A stretch of DNA of 32,325 nucleotides from Eggerthellaceae bacterium UBA3686. Its GTDB lineage: Bacteria; Actinomycetota; Coriobacteriia; Coriobacteriales; Eggerthellaceae. The notes below the pieces were generated by a model that worked only from the letters and a program-made list of their open reading frames with translations, had not been told where the DNA came from and made no database searches. This document shows positions 1 to 10,959 of this stretch, piece after piece. How positions within the stretch are numbered: position 1 is the first letter of the stretch; every line of letters starts with the position of its first letter. Position numbers and translations under genes: made by a program. The stretch spans positions 1 to 32,325 of the forward strand of contig DFIX01000027.1 in the NCBI GenBank assembly GCA_002371495.1. Reading direction: 5' to 3'.

Positions 1-60
1 CCCATTACAGTTTGAATCGGCCTCAATCGAATGCCGTTTGATGCGTCGCCCCGGAGGGGC

Positions 61-271
61 TAGCATCGGATGCAGCCCCGAGGGGCCGCCGACCGGCCGC
101 CCCGCATGGCCGTCTGCCCCTGCCCGCCCGAGGGCCCGGGGGGTGTTGCCAGCGGGAGCGGTCGCCATCTTGTAGCACTGCTAGGAACCTGCCGGACCGA
201 AGGTCACGGCCATGTAATGTGGGTGTCGCAGCGGGATGGCCCCGGCCGGCCTACCGATTGGAGGATACCAC
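61..271 (+). ncRNA. candidate bridge RNA (left-end non-coding RNA of the IS110 element)
   Basis: IS110-group elements encode a structured bridge (seek) RNA in the non-coding end upstream of the transposase; it base-pairs with target and donor DNA. Here about 200 bases before the transposase start lack a convincing gene and are rich in short inverted repeats, for example CCCC-ggaG-GGG-type hairpins at 50-60 and 73-85 and GGCCGCCCCGCATGGCC at 103-119. The location and structure fit; the exact RNA ends and guide loops cannot be assigned by eye. Confidence 0.4.
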
Positions 272-1447
272 ATGAGCAGGACCAGGAGCATCATCGCCAA
301 ACCCGAGGCGGTAGTGGGACTCGACGTCGGAAAGTTCTCCCACTGGGCCTACGGCATCGGCTCGGCCGGCGAAGTGACCGCCGACTTCCCGGTGGAGAAC
401 CGGGAGGCCGCACTCGACTCCTTCTTCGCGTCCGTCGAGCCCGGGACGCTGGTCGTGGTCGACCAGGTCCGCAACATCGGCGCCCTCGCCATATCGCGAG
501 CCAGGCTCGCGGGGCTCGCTGTCGCCTACCTGCCCGGCTTGGCCGAGCACAACGCGGCGAAGCTGTTCGCCGGAGACGCCAAGACCGACGCGCGCGACGC
601 CGAGGTGATCGCCAAGACGGCGCTGGGCATACCCGACGCGCTCAGGCCCGCGCCCGGCGGCTCGGAGCTCGTCTCGGCCGCCAGGCGGCTCGCCTCGCAG
701 CGGGACTTCGTCGTCGCCGACTCCACCCACGACAAGAACCGGCTTCGCGCGATCCTGCTCGAGAGCTGCCCGGAGTTCGAGTCGCTGGTGGACCTCTCCG
801 ACGAACACCAGGTCAACCTGCTCGCGAAGGTGGGAGGACCGTGGCAGATAGCCGACGCCGACCCGAGGGCCGTGGGCGCCCTCACGAGGGGCGCGCGGCG
901 CGGCGCCATCGACGCTCTGGTCGCGTCGACCGCCACGTCCACCAGGCCGCTCCCGGCCGTCGTGGAGGCGGAGGGCCGGGCCGTGAGGGCCCTGGCGGCC
1001 CGCATAGCCGACGACGACGCCGAGGCCGCCGCGCTCGACGGGGCCATCGCCGAACTGCTCGCCGAAGACGAGACCTTCAACTGCCTGCTCACCGTGCCCG
1101 GGATCGGCGTGCGCACCGCGACCGAGCTCGTGGTCTCAATCGACGTGTCCCGCTTTGCCGACCACGGGAAGCTCGCGAGCTACTGCGGGCTGGCGCCCAG
1201 GGACAGCAGGTCCGGCTCGTCCATCTCGTCGGTGACCTCCTCAAGGCAAGGCAACAAGAGGCTCAAGAACCTGCTGATATTCTCGTGCAACTCCCTCGTG
1301 AACAGCAAGAACCGCTTCGGCGAGTACTACAGGATGCTGAGGGAGGTGCGCCACATGCCTCACGGCAAGGCGCTCAAAGCGGTCGCGAGGAAGCGTCTGA
1401 AGGTGATATACGCGATCATGCGGGACAAGGTCCCGTACGCGGCCTAG
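272..1447 (+). CDS. IS110-family transposase
   Basis: A 391-residue recombinase that moves the element with its bridge RNA. The N-terminal RuvC-like DEDD domain begins with VVGLDVGK and carries the hallmark GDAKTDARDAEVIAKTA around residue 100. The C-terminal transposase_20 domain (IS116/IS110/IS902) starts near LLTVPGIGVRTATELV and contains the RQGNKRLKNLL stretch. The serine just before RQG aligns with the catalytic serine of IS621-type enzymes. The ATG at 272 is chosen because GGAGG lies at 260-264 with good spacing; an upstream in-frame ATG at 236 has no ribosome-binding site and would add 12 residues absent from the family. Length is normal and the frame is intact, so the element may be active. 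Confidence 0.93.
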   Translation: MSRTRSIIAKPEAVVGLDVGKFSHWAYGIGSAGEVTADFPVENREAALDSFFASVEPGTLVVVDQVRNIGALAISRARLAGLAVAYLPGLAEHNAAKLFAGDAKTDARDAEVIAKTALGIPDALRPAPGGSELVSAARRLASQRDFVVADSTHDKNRLRAILLESCPEFESLVDLSDEHQVNLLAKVGGPWQIADADPRAVGALTRGARRGAIDALVASTATSTRPLPAVVEAEGRAVRALAARIADDDAEAAALDGAIAELLAEDETFNCLLTVPGIGVRTATELVVSIDVSRFADHGKLASYCGLAPRDSRSGSSISSVTSSRQGNKRLKNLLIFSCNSLVNSKNRFGEYYRMLREVRHMPHGKALKAVARKRLKVIYAIMRDKVPYAA

Positions 1448-1473
1448 CGAAGCCGCCCGCATCAGCTCGCCAG

Positions 1474-1518
1474 AAAAAACGCAGGCCCATGAGGGCCCGC
1501 GTCAGCATTGCCTTTTTT
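1474..1518 (+). terminator. hairpin with flanking A- and T-tracts downstream of the transposase
   Basis: ACGC and GGCCC (1479-1488) pair with GGGCC and GCGT (1493-1502). An A-tract at 1474-1479 and a T-tract at 1513-1518 flank the stem, although about ten bases separate the stem from the T-tract. It may end the transposase transcript or isolate the element from amt. Confidence 0.5.
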
Positions 1519-1588
1519 GAGGAAACCAACCCGAAGACGCACTTGACAAAACTATAGGAACACTCCCCAGCGCGCAGATTGCAAGCAG

Positions 1589-1660
1589 ATTTCACCAGCG
1601 TTAATGCTCAGTTACGTAAGAGGCAGCCGAAATCTGCGCGAAACACCGGCTTCCCAGAAT
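1589..1660 (+). promoter_or_regulatory. amt promoter with GlnR-like phased half-sites
   Basis: Pentamers lie in phase 11 bases apart: ATTTC 1589-1593, GTTAA 1600-1604, GTTAC 1611-1615, then GAAAT 1629-1633 and GAAAC 1640-1644. GCAGATTTC (1585-1593) and GAAATCTGC (1629-1637) form an inverted repeat, so the array is two-fold symmetric. Ten bases after the last GAAAC comes CAGAAT (1655-1660), a weak -10 match in the same place as the -10 hexamers of carA, glnA and the regulator gene. GTnAC/GAAAC with 6-base spacers is the known actinobacterial GlnR box; the assignment here is inference. An overlapping 10-base inverted repeat (1571-1580 with 1631-1640) is also present. Confidence 0.5.
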
Positions 1661-1748
1661 CGATGTATCGACCGCCTCGGAAACCACGTCGCTTCCTCGC
1701 CGGCGACAACGCTGCGAGCGGTTTCCTAAAACGAAAGGAGCTTGATTC

Positions 1749-3023
1749 ATGTACGACACCGGATCGACGGCATTTATGATCGCATGCACGATGCTCGTTC
1801 TGCTCATGACGCCAGGGCTGGCTTTTTTCTACGGCGGGCTCTCGCGACGCAAGAACGTCGTTAATACCATGATCATGGTCATGACCGTTATCGGCGTTGT
1901 GGGCGTCATGTGGGTCGCATGCGGCTGGTCGTTCGCCTACGGAGGCGACGGATCGCTGCCGTTCTTCGGCGGGTTCGACCAGATCGGCTGCTTGACGATT
2001 ACGCGCGACATGCTTGCCGATACGGCAAACGTTCCCGACGACGCCACCTACCCCGCCATTATCAACGTCGGGTTCCAAATGGCGTTTGCCATGATCACAA
2101 CGGCAATCATAACGGGTGCCGTAGCCGGGCGCATGAAGTTCGGTGCGCTCGTGGCTTTCATCACTTTATGGGTGCCCATCGTCTACGCGCCGCTCGCGCA
2201 CATGGTATGGGGCGGACAAGGAAGCCTCATCGGCGACATGATCGGCGCACTCGACTTCGCGGGCGGCGACGTCGTGCACATCAGCTCGGGCGTCACGGGC
2301 CTCGTGCTCTGCATACTGTTGGGCGGACGGCGCGGCTTCGGCCTGGTGAGCTACCGCGCGCACAACATCCCGTTCGTAGCCTTGGGCGCCGCTCTTCTAT
2401 GGTTCGGCTGGTTCGGGTTCAATGCCGGCTCGCAGTTCGCAGCCGACGGGGTGGCCGCCCTTGCGCTGCTGAACACGGTTGCCGCCTCTGCCGCAGGCAT
2501 GGTCTCGTGGATGCTCGTGGAACGCGTTCGCGTCGGCAGGACGACGCTCGTAGGCGCCTGCACCGGCCTGGTCGCAGGCTTGGTGGCAATCACGCCGGCA
2601 GCTGGCTTCGTGGAGCCGTGGGCGGCAATCATCATGGGATTCGTCACGGCGCCGTGCTGCTTCTTCGCGATCTCCTACGCCAAACGCAAGATCGGCTACG
2701 ACGACGCACTCGACGCATTTGGTTGCCACTCGGTCGGCGGCATTGTGGGAGGCCTGCTCACGGGGGTGTTCTGCGTACCCGACCTCTCGTGGACCGACTT
2801 CGGCGGGCTCGTGTACACAGGCGACTTTTCCCTGTTGGCAAGCCAGCTGCTCGGCATACTCGTAACGCTTGGGTTTGTCGTCGTTGGCGGATTGGCGATT
2901 GGGCTTATCGTCAAGGCAGCATTCGGCGGTAGCCTGCGCGTAAGCGAGCAGGACGAGGCGCGCGGCCTGGACGTGGCAAGCCATGGCGAAAGCGCGTACC
3001 CGGCCTATCTCGGCCTCGACTAG
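1749..3023 (+). CDS. amt: ammonium transporter (Amt/MEP/Rh family)
   Basis: A 424-residue integral membrane ammonium channel, of typical family length. It opens with the first transmembrane segment and the conserved GLAFFYGGLSRRKNV motif, followed by about ten more hydrophobic segments. Family signatures visible include DFAGGDVVHISSGVTGL, with a pore-lining histidine, and ALDAFGCHSVGGIVGG, with the second conserved histidine. AAAGGAG lies at 1735-1741, supporting the ATG at 1749. It is followed by the PII gene glnK on the same strand, the classic amt-glnK pair in which PII plugs the channel when nitrogen is plentiful. A GlnR-like operator array precedes it. There is no N-terminal signal peptide separate from the first helix. 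Confidence 0.96.
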   Translation: MYDTGSTAFMIACTMLVLLMTPGLAFFYGGLSRRKNVVNTMIMVMTVIGVVGVMWVACGWSFAYGGDGSLPFFGGFDQIGCLTITRDMLADTANVPDDATYPAIINVGFQMAFAMITTAIITGAVAGRMKFGALVAFITLWVPIVYAPLAHMVWGGQGSLIGDMIGALDFAGGDVVHISSGVTGLVLCILLGGRRGFGLVSYRAHNIPFVALGAALLWFGWFGFNAGSQFAADGVAALALLNTVAASAAGMVSWMLVERVRVGRTTLVGACTGLVAGLVAITPAAGFVEPWAAIIMGFVTAPCCFFAISYAKRKIGYDDALDAFGCHSVGGIVGGLLTGVFCVPDLSWTDFGGLVYTGDFSLLASQLLGILVTLGFVVVGGLAIGLIVKAAFGGSLRVSEQDEARGLDVASHGESAYPAYLGLD

Positions 3024-3122
3024 GTTGCGCGCACCGCGCTTCCCGATAAGGGCGGCATGGGATTGCGCACCGCAAACGGCGCTCGCCGAAGTAGTGCAAA
3101 GAACGCGCACCGAACGCGAACT

Positions 3123-3274
3123 TACCGACCTTAGACCATCTACACGAAAGAAAACATCAACGAGTTCACAGTGCATAAGACGAGAAACTACCGACTATAG
3201 ACTCGACCCGGCAATAAGATTCAAAAACCCCAGTTCAAAATAGAGCGCGAATTTGAGAGTTTCTATAGTCGGTA
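3123..3274. promoter_or_regulatory. amt-glnK intergenic region with three copies of a TACCGACTATAGA motif
   Basis: The 312-base gap between amt and glnK contains no gene. It holds TACCGACTATAGA at 3189-3201 and its exact reverse complement at 3262-3274, a 13-base perfect inverted repeat with a 60-base spacer. A third, imperfect direct copy, TACCGACCTTAGA, lies at 3123-3135, 66 bases before the second. The copies could be operator half-sites, an RNA stem upstream of glnK, or promoter -10 regions (TATAGA); ACTATAGACTC recurs at 29055-29065 before another gene. I see no clear terminator after amt. Confidence 0.45.
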
Positions 3275-3335
3275 ATTTCGAGCTCAACCGTTAATGCCGA
3301 AGGCAGCCTTCCAGATCCCCGCGAAAGGAAACCCC

Positions 3336-3674
3336 ATGAAAAGGATCATCGCCATCGTTCGACCCGAAATGCTCGAACCGCTGAAGAACGCCCTGTTCGA
3401 AGCGGACGTTTCGGGCATGACAATCGCCCAGGTAATGGGATGCGGCAACCAACACGGCTGGTCAGAGTACTACCGCGGCACCGAAGTGCTGCTGAACATG
3501 ATTCCCAAAGTGAAATTCGAGCTCGTCGTGCCCGACAGCTCGGTCGATTCGCTCGTCGAGCTTATCTGCGAAACCGCCGCCACCGGCGAAGTCGGCGACG
3601 GGAAAATCTTCATCAGCCCCGTAGAGGAAGTCATACGAATCCGTACGGGCGAACGCGGCGAGAACGCAGTATAG
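3336..3674 (+). CDS. glnK: PII nitrogen signal-transduction protein
   Basis: A 112-residue PII protein, the exact usual length. It senses ATP/ADP and 2-oxoglutarate and controls Amt and other targets. It begins MKRIIAIVRPE, has the T-loop region GCGNQHGWSEYYRGTE at 35-50, the B-loop TGEVGDGKIFI and the C-loop VIRIRTGERG. A gap-free comparison with E. coli GlnB places Val, not Tyr, at position 51, the residue uridylylated in enterics and adenylylated in other actinobacteria; Tyr45 and Tyr46 remain. Covalent modification at the canonical site is therefore impossible. The start is chosen by AAAGGAA at 3324-3330; an upstream in-frame ATG at 3294 would add non-family residues. It follows amt and precedes murT-gatD by 33 bases. 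Confidence 0.95.
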   Translation: MKRIIAIVRPEMLEPLKNALFEADVSGMTIAQVMGCGNQHGWSEYYRGTEVLLNMIPKVKFELVVPDSSVDSLVELICETAATGEVGDGKIFISPVEEVIRIRTGERGENAV

Positions 3675-3707
3675 AGGACGGCAGCATAAGGCAGCACAGG
3701 GAAGATC

Positions 3708-5978
3708 ATGAACGTACGATTCGGCATAGCACGCGCGCTCGCGACGACAAGCGCATGGGCCCTTCGACACGTGTTTCGCAGGCCGGCAGCAAACTTCCCC
3801 GGCAAAATCGGCCTGTACGCCGACCCCCAGATCATCGAGGACCTGCGCGGACGCCTGCGAAAAGGCTCCGTTGTGATCGTCGGCACAAACGGCAAGACGA
3901 CGGTAACCAACCTCATCGCCGATGCGCTTCTGGAAAGCGGCATCTCGGTTGCCTGCAACCGGACCGGAGCCAATTTGGATTCGGGCGTGGCCACAGCCAT
4001 GCTCGAATCTGCAGAGACCGACTGGGGCGTATTCGAATGCGATGAGCTTTGGCTTTGCCACGTAACCCCTGCGCTCAAGCCCGCTTACGTGGTGCTGCTC
4101 AACCTGTTTCGCGACCAGCTCGACCGCATGGGCGAAATCGCGCTGATTCAGGACCGAATAGCCGAAGCGCTCACGTCATCTCCGCGCACCGTCCTCGTCT
4201 ACAACTGCGATGACCCCTTGTGCCAGACCATCGCCGAGCGCATCGAAAACGCCTGCATTCCGTTCGGCATCGGCGAAGACCTGGGGCTCGCGCAGAACAC
4301 TATCGCCGACACCGATCTATGTCAGCGCTGCGACGGGCAGTTGAGCTATTCATGGAGGCAGTACGGGCAGCTGGGTAATTACTCTTGCCCGAAGTGCGGG
4401 TTCGTGCGCCCCGAGCCGAATTACAGCGCCCGCGCAGTACAGGCCAAACCGAACGCGGGACCAGCGCCTGCCACATCCCTCAGGTTACGGGCGCACGGCA
4501 TCGACAACCACATGCTCCTTGACGTGCCGTCTTCGGGAACGTACATGATTTACAACGTGCTCGCGGCGTTTACAGCAGCCGACCTGTGCAACGTTTCCTT
4601 TGCTGCTTTCGAACGCGCCGTCAGCTGCTTCGACCCGCACAACGGGCGCCTGCAACGTTACCGCATCGGCGGGACCGACGTGCTTTTGAACCTCGCGAAG
4701 AACCCTACGGGGTTCAACCAGAACCTCAACATCATCGCTGCCGATACAGGACCGAAGGCCGTGGCGTTCTTCATCAACGACAAGGAAGCCGACGGGCACG
4801 ACGTGTCATGGCTTTGGGACGTGGATTTCGAAGAGCTCTCCGATACCAGCACGAACGCCTCGCCCGTCAGAAAGCTTGCGGCGTACGCGGGTGGCACTCG
4901 GCGCCACGATATGCAAGTACGATTGAAGCATGCCAACATCCAAGCTGAGCTCGTAGAAAGCGCGCGCGATTTCCTCGAGCGCGCGCAAGTCGACGTGCGC
5001 AAGGCCACCTGCTACCTCATCGCCAACTACACGGCGCTTCCCGCCGTGAAGGCCGAACTCGACCGCATGGCCTGCTCCGAAGGCATCGAAGGCAGCAGCG
5101 GGCACTCCCCTATAGTTAAGGCTAAACGCCCCGGACTCGACGCGCGCGAAACGCCGGTGACGATGAACGAGCCCCCGGCTTTCTCGGTAGCAGAAACCGC
5201 AGGCCTCGCCTCCCGCCAAAACGCGCACCTCGTAATTGCGCATTTGTACCCGAAGCTGCTCAACCTCTACGGGGATAGCGGCAACGTCGCCATCTTGGCA
5301 AACCGCGCACGCTGGCGCGGCATAGCGGTGGATGTTGTGCCCGTAAATGCTGGCCAGAAACTCGTACTCGACAACGTCGACATCGTGTTTTTGGGAGGGG
5401 GTCCCGACCGCGAGCAGGCGCGTGCCTCGCAAGAACTCGTCGCCCATGCCGACGTACTGCGCGAATACGTGGAAGACGACGGCGTGTTGCTCGCCATCTG
5501 CGGCGGTTACCAGATCCTCGGCCGCAAATGGGTAATGGGCGACCAAGAAGTCCCAGGACTCGGCATCTTGGACGCAACGACCAAGCGTGCCGCGGGCAAC
5601 GCGCGAAACCGCCTCGTGGGAAACATCGCCCTGCAAAGCCCGCTTGCCGCGCTGCCCGTCATCGGCTACGAGAACCACGCCGGCCGCACCTTCCTTGGCG
5701 AAAGTTGCACGCCTTTCGGCACCGTCATCGCACGCCATGGGCACGGAAACGACGACACCTCCGGCGCTGATGGCGCGCTGTACCGCAACGCCGTGGGCAC
5801 ATACCTGCACGGCCCGTTACTCGCAAAGAACCCCGAAGTGGCCGATTGGCTGATCGAGCGCGCCCTCGCGCGACGCGCCGCCAAGCAAGGACATCCCGCT
5901 CCCAACCTAGCGCCCCTCGACGATGCCTGCGAACGCGCCGCCAACGCCCACATGCGCTCCAAGCTCGGCATCCGCTAA
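3708..5978 (+). CDS. fused lipid II isoglutaminyl synthase (MurT-GatD)
   Basis: A 756-residue single polypeptide joining two proteins that form a heterodimer in Staphylococcus and Streptococcus. It amidates the alpha-carboxyl of D-Glu in lipid II using glutamine. Residues 1-470 are MurT: Mur ligase P-loop GTNGKTTVTNL near residue 65, a four-Cys zinc ribbon (CQRC ... CPKC, about 205-230), and the DUF1727 domain with KNPTGFNQNL near 330. A linker of about 35 residues follows. GatD begins near residue 505 (HLYPKLLNLYGDSGNVAIL), with the catalytic Cys in AICGGYQIL (about 597) and His in GTYLHGPLL (about 699). Both active sites look intact. It probably belongs to the amt-glnK transcript, which would couple wall amidation to nitrogen supply. 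Confidence 0.93.
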   Translation: MNVRFGIARALATTSAWALRHVFRRPAANFPGKIGLYADPQIIEDLRGRLRKGSVVIVGTNGKTTVTNLIADALLESGISVACNRTGANLDSGVATAMLESAETDWGVFECDELWLCHVTPALKPAYVVLLNLFRDQLDRMGEIALIQDRIAEALTSSPRTVLVYNCDDPLCQTIAERIENACIPFGIGEDLGLAQNTIADTDLCQRCDGQLSYSWRQYGQLGNYSCPKCGFVRPEPNYSARAVQAKPNAGPAPATSLRLRAHGIDNHMLLDVPSSGTYMIYNVLAAFTAADLCNVSFAAFERAVSCFDPHNGRLQRYRIGGTDVLLNLAKNPTGFNQNLNIIAADTGPKAVAFFINDKEADGHDVSWLWDVDFEELSDTSTNASPVRKLAAYAGGTRRHDMQVRLKHANIQAELVESARDFLERAQVDVRKATCYLIANYTALPAVKAELDRMACSEGIEGSSGHSPIVKAKRPGLDARETPVTMNEPPAFSVAETAGLASRQNAHLVIAHLYPKLLNLYGDSGNVAILANRARWRGIAVDVVPVNAGQKLVLDNVDIVFLGGGPDREQARASQELVAHADVLREYVEDDGVLLAICGGYQILGRKWVMGDQEVPGLGILDATTKRAAGNARNRLVGNIALQSPLAALPVIGYENHAGRTFLGESCTPFGTVIARHGHGNDDTSGADGALYRNAVGTYLHGPLLAKNPEVADWLIERALARRAAKQGHPAPNLAPLDDACERAANAHMRSKLGIR

Positions 5979-6083
5979 CACATGCCCCGTCTGTGCTTTC
6001 GCTGCGCCATTAGCTCAATGGCCTCGGTTAATCGGCGCATTGACAAGGCAACGAGAACACTCCCCCTATGTTCCAGCAACGTA

Positions 6084-6194
6084 GCGAAAGCGCAGGTGGG
6101 AGCGTGACATCGGCGATTCTGCAGCACTAACTTTAAATGGTTATTCCAATGTTAGCGAAGCCAAACCGATGCGCGCTCCCACCTACGCTTTCGC
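6084..6194. repeat. long nested hairpin between convergent genes
   Basis: Between the convergent murT-gatD and carB genes a 21-base arm (6084-6104) pairs with 6174-6194 with one mismatch. Inside it CATCGG (6108-6113) pairs with CCGATG (6166-6171), and CTAAC (6127-6131) with GTTAG (6151-6155). The whole forms a 111-base stepped stem. It may be a bidirectional terminator, although no T-tract follows either arm, or a non-autonomous mobile repeat. Confidence 0.55.
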
Positions 6195-6221
6195 GGACGG
6201 CCGGTTTGACCGGGCGAGTTT

Positions 6222-6253
6222 GATGAGACAGGGGAACACGCCCCCGAGCTTCG

Positions 6254-6254
<1 letters not shown>
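6222..6254. repeat. decayed copy of the 33-base palindrome at the end of carB
   Basis: The left 16 bases match the family consensus AAYGAGYYGGRRGAAC at about 13 positions; the right arm is much poorer. It abuts the carB stop codon (6254-6256), the same placement as the copies at the ends of carA, purF and gltD. It is too diverged to be sure. Confidence 0.3.
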
Positions 6255-9541
<3,287 letters not shown>

Positions 9542-9564
9542 GGTTGACTTTCCTTCCGACGAAA

Positions 9565-9597
9565 AATGAGTCGGGAGAACTGTTCTCCCGACTCATT
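9565..9597. repeat. 33-base palindrome, copy 3 (carA-carB junction)
   Basis: A perfect palindrome: AATGAGTCGGGAGAAC, central T, GTTCTCCCGACTCATT. The carA stop codon TGA (9593-9595) is bases 3-5 of the element on the minus strand. On that strand the stem is followed by five Ts and then the carB Shine-Dalgarno, so it could act as a partial terminator between carA and carB. Confidence 0.93.
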
Positions 9598-10858
9598 GGA
9601 ACTTCCAGCCTTTCAGGTGGTTCTGGGCGATGTCGATGTCAAGGTAGTCGGCCCGACCGTCCATGAGCAGCGCAAAAGCCTCGAACAGGTAATGGGAATC
9701 GGTCGGACCCGGATTGGCCTCGGGATGGTACTGCACCGAGAACGCCGGAATATCGAGGAACGCGATGCCCTCGGCCGTGTCGTCGTTCAAATTGACGTGC
9801 GTGAGCTGGATGCGGCCGAACCGATCGTTCTCGACAACGTTCTGGGCGACCTCGCGCCCCAAGCTGGGAAACACCACGTTGAAACCGTGATTCTGAGCCG
9901 TTATCTCAATGCGGCCCGTGCGAAGGTTGACGACGGGCTGGTTGCCGCCGTGGTGCCCGAACTTGAGCTTTTCCATGCGCGCGCCAGCCGCCTTGCAGAT
10001 CATCTGATGACCCATGCAGATGCCGAAAACGGGCACGTGGCCGAGCAGCTTCTCCACCTGCTCGTACGTTCTAACCACCGCATCAGGGTCGCCCGGGCCG
10101 TTCGACAAGAACACGCCGTCGGGATTGTTGGCGAGCACGTCTTCGGCCGGCGTGTCCCACGGCACGACGAGCATCTCGCAGCCTACGCGTGCAAGCCCTT
10201 CGAGAATCGAGCGCTTAACGCCGCAATCATACACGACGACTCGGTATCTGGGCCCAAACGGCGGAGCGAACGCGAAAGCCTTGCCTTCGGTCAGATCGGC
10301 AGCCCCGAACGCATGCGGTTTCGCGCACGAGACGGTCTCGACGAGATTTGCGCCGACAAGGGGCGCGCTCGTGCGCACCTTCGCAAGCAGGCTCGTGACG
10401 TCCGCGTCATCGGTCGATATCGCCGCCCGCATGGCGCCGTGCTCGCGCACATGCCGCACGAGGGCGCGCGTGTCGATGTCCTCGATTGCAACGACCCCTT
10501 CGGCTTTCAGGTAATCGGGCAACGACATCTCGCTGCGCCAATTCGACGGCGCCGTGCACATGTCGCGAACGACAAGTCCGCGCAGAGCCGGATGGGCAGC
10601 CTGCGCGTCATCGGGATTCACGCCGTAGTTGCCGATTTGCGGATAGGTCATGGTCACGATCTGGCCCGCATACGAAGGGTCGGTGATTACTTCGAAATAG
10701 CCCTCGAGCGACGTGTTGAAGCAAATCTCGCCAAACGCCTCGCCCGCAGCTCCGCACGCCGTGCCCTGGAACGCCGTGCCATCCTCGAGCACGAGCAGCG
10801 CTGGTCGCCTCCGCGGCTTGGACGTACCTGCCAGCATCCTGTCCGAAAGAGCGCTCAT
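9593..10858 (-). CDS. carA: carbamoyl-phosphate synthase small chain
   Basis: A 421-residue glutamine amidotransferase subunit that releases ammonia for CarB. The N-terminal CarA domain starts at ALLVLEDGTAFQG, with FNTSLEGYFEVITDPSYAGQIV. The class I GATase domain has the nucleophile in VFGICMGHQM and the His/Glu pair in VQYHPEANPGPTDS. The ATG at 10858 is preferred: CGGAG lies just upstream, and a -10-like TAGCAT and operator array lie at 10903-10952. A longer reading from 10936 would place the start inside that operator and add residues unlike the family. A 20-residue lead still precedes the conserved domain, and ATG at 10837 is a possible shorter start. The stop codon lies inside palindrome copy 3. 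Confidence 0.93.
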   Translation of the reverse strand: MSALSDRMLAGTSKPRRRPALLVLEDGTAFQGTACGAAGEAFGEICFNTSLEGYFEVITDPSYAGQIVTMTYPQIGNYGVNPDDAQAAHPALRGLVVRDMCTAPSNWRSEMSLPDYLKAEGVVAIEDIDTRALVRHVREHGAMRAAISTDDADVTSLLAKVRTSAPLVGANLVETVSCAKPHAFGAADLTEGKAFAFAPPFGPRYRVVVYDCGVKRSILEGLARVGCEMLVVPWDTPAEDVLANNPDGVFLSNGPGDPDAVVRTYEQVEKLLGHVPVFGICMGHQMICKAAGARMEKLKFGHHGGNQPVVNLRTGRIEITAQNHGFNVVFPSLGREVAQNVVENDRFGRIQLTHVNLNDDTAEGIAFLDIPAFSVQYHPEANPGPTDSHYLFEAFALLMDGRADYLDIDIAQNHLKGWKFQ

Positions 10859-10902
10859 ATCGACTCCGTCCGACGTCAAGAAAAGCTTGTTTTCCTCGGA
10901 AA

Positions 10903-10952
10903 ATGCTACGCTCTTAACGTTTCCCCCACGTTTCATGAAACCAGACCGAAAC
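10903..10952 (-). promoter_or_regulatory. carA promoter with symmetric GlnR-like operator
   Basis: Read on the plus strand, GTTTC 10919-10923, GTTTC 10930-10934, GAAAC 10937-10941 and GAAAC 10948-10952 form a two-fold symmetric operator: pairs with 6-base spacers around a central AT. On the minus strand exactly 10 bases separate the last GAAAC from TAGCAT (10903-10908), a -10 hexamer; no -35 is evident, as for an activated promoter. The implied transcript start lies about 35-40 bases upstream of the chosen carA ATG. Confidence 0.55.
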
Positions 10953-10959
10953 GTGCGAG

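Larger units (their letters stand above)
49..1553 (+). mobile_element. IS110-family insertion sequence (ends approximate)
   Basis: The element contains one DEDD/serine transposase gene preceded by roughly 200 bases of GC-rich, hairpin-forming non-coding DNA, the layout of IS110-group elements. IS110 elements lack the usual terminal inverted repeats, so the ends cannot be read directly. The limits given are inferred from the circular-junction promoter known for this family. A perfect TTGACA at 1543-1548 near the right end, joined to TAGCAT at 61-66 near the left end, gives a 17-base spacer if the element runs about 49-1553; other pairs of ends with the same total would also fit. Base composition is richer in G and C than the neighbouring nitrogen genes, which suggests recent arrival. 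It sits directly upstream of the amt promoter region. Confidence 0.6.

Noticed and set aside
70..1557. A 495-residue Arg-rich reading frame over the transposase
   Set aside because: It is a shadow frame of the GC-rich transposase gene with no ribosome-binding site and an Arg/Gly/Ala-biased composition.
6007..6030. tRNA-like string CGCCATTAGCTCAATGG at 6006-6022
   Set aside because: It resembles the acceptor and D-arm start of a tRNA, but no matching D-stem, anticodon arm, T-arm or 3' acceptor follows. It is at most a remnant, more likely chance.
10859..10936. N-terminal extension of CarA from 10936
   Set aside because: It has no ribosome-binding site and covers the presumed operator and -10. 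Family alignment favours a start at 10858 or later.
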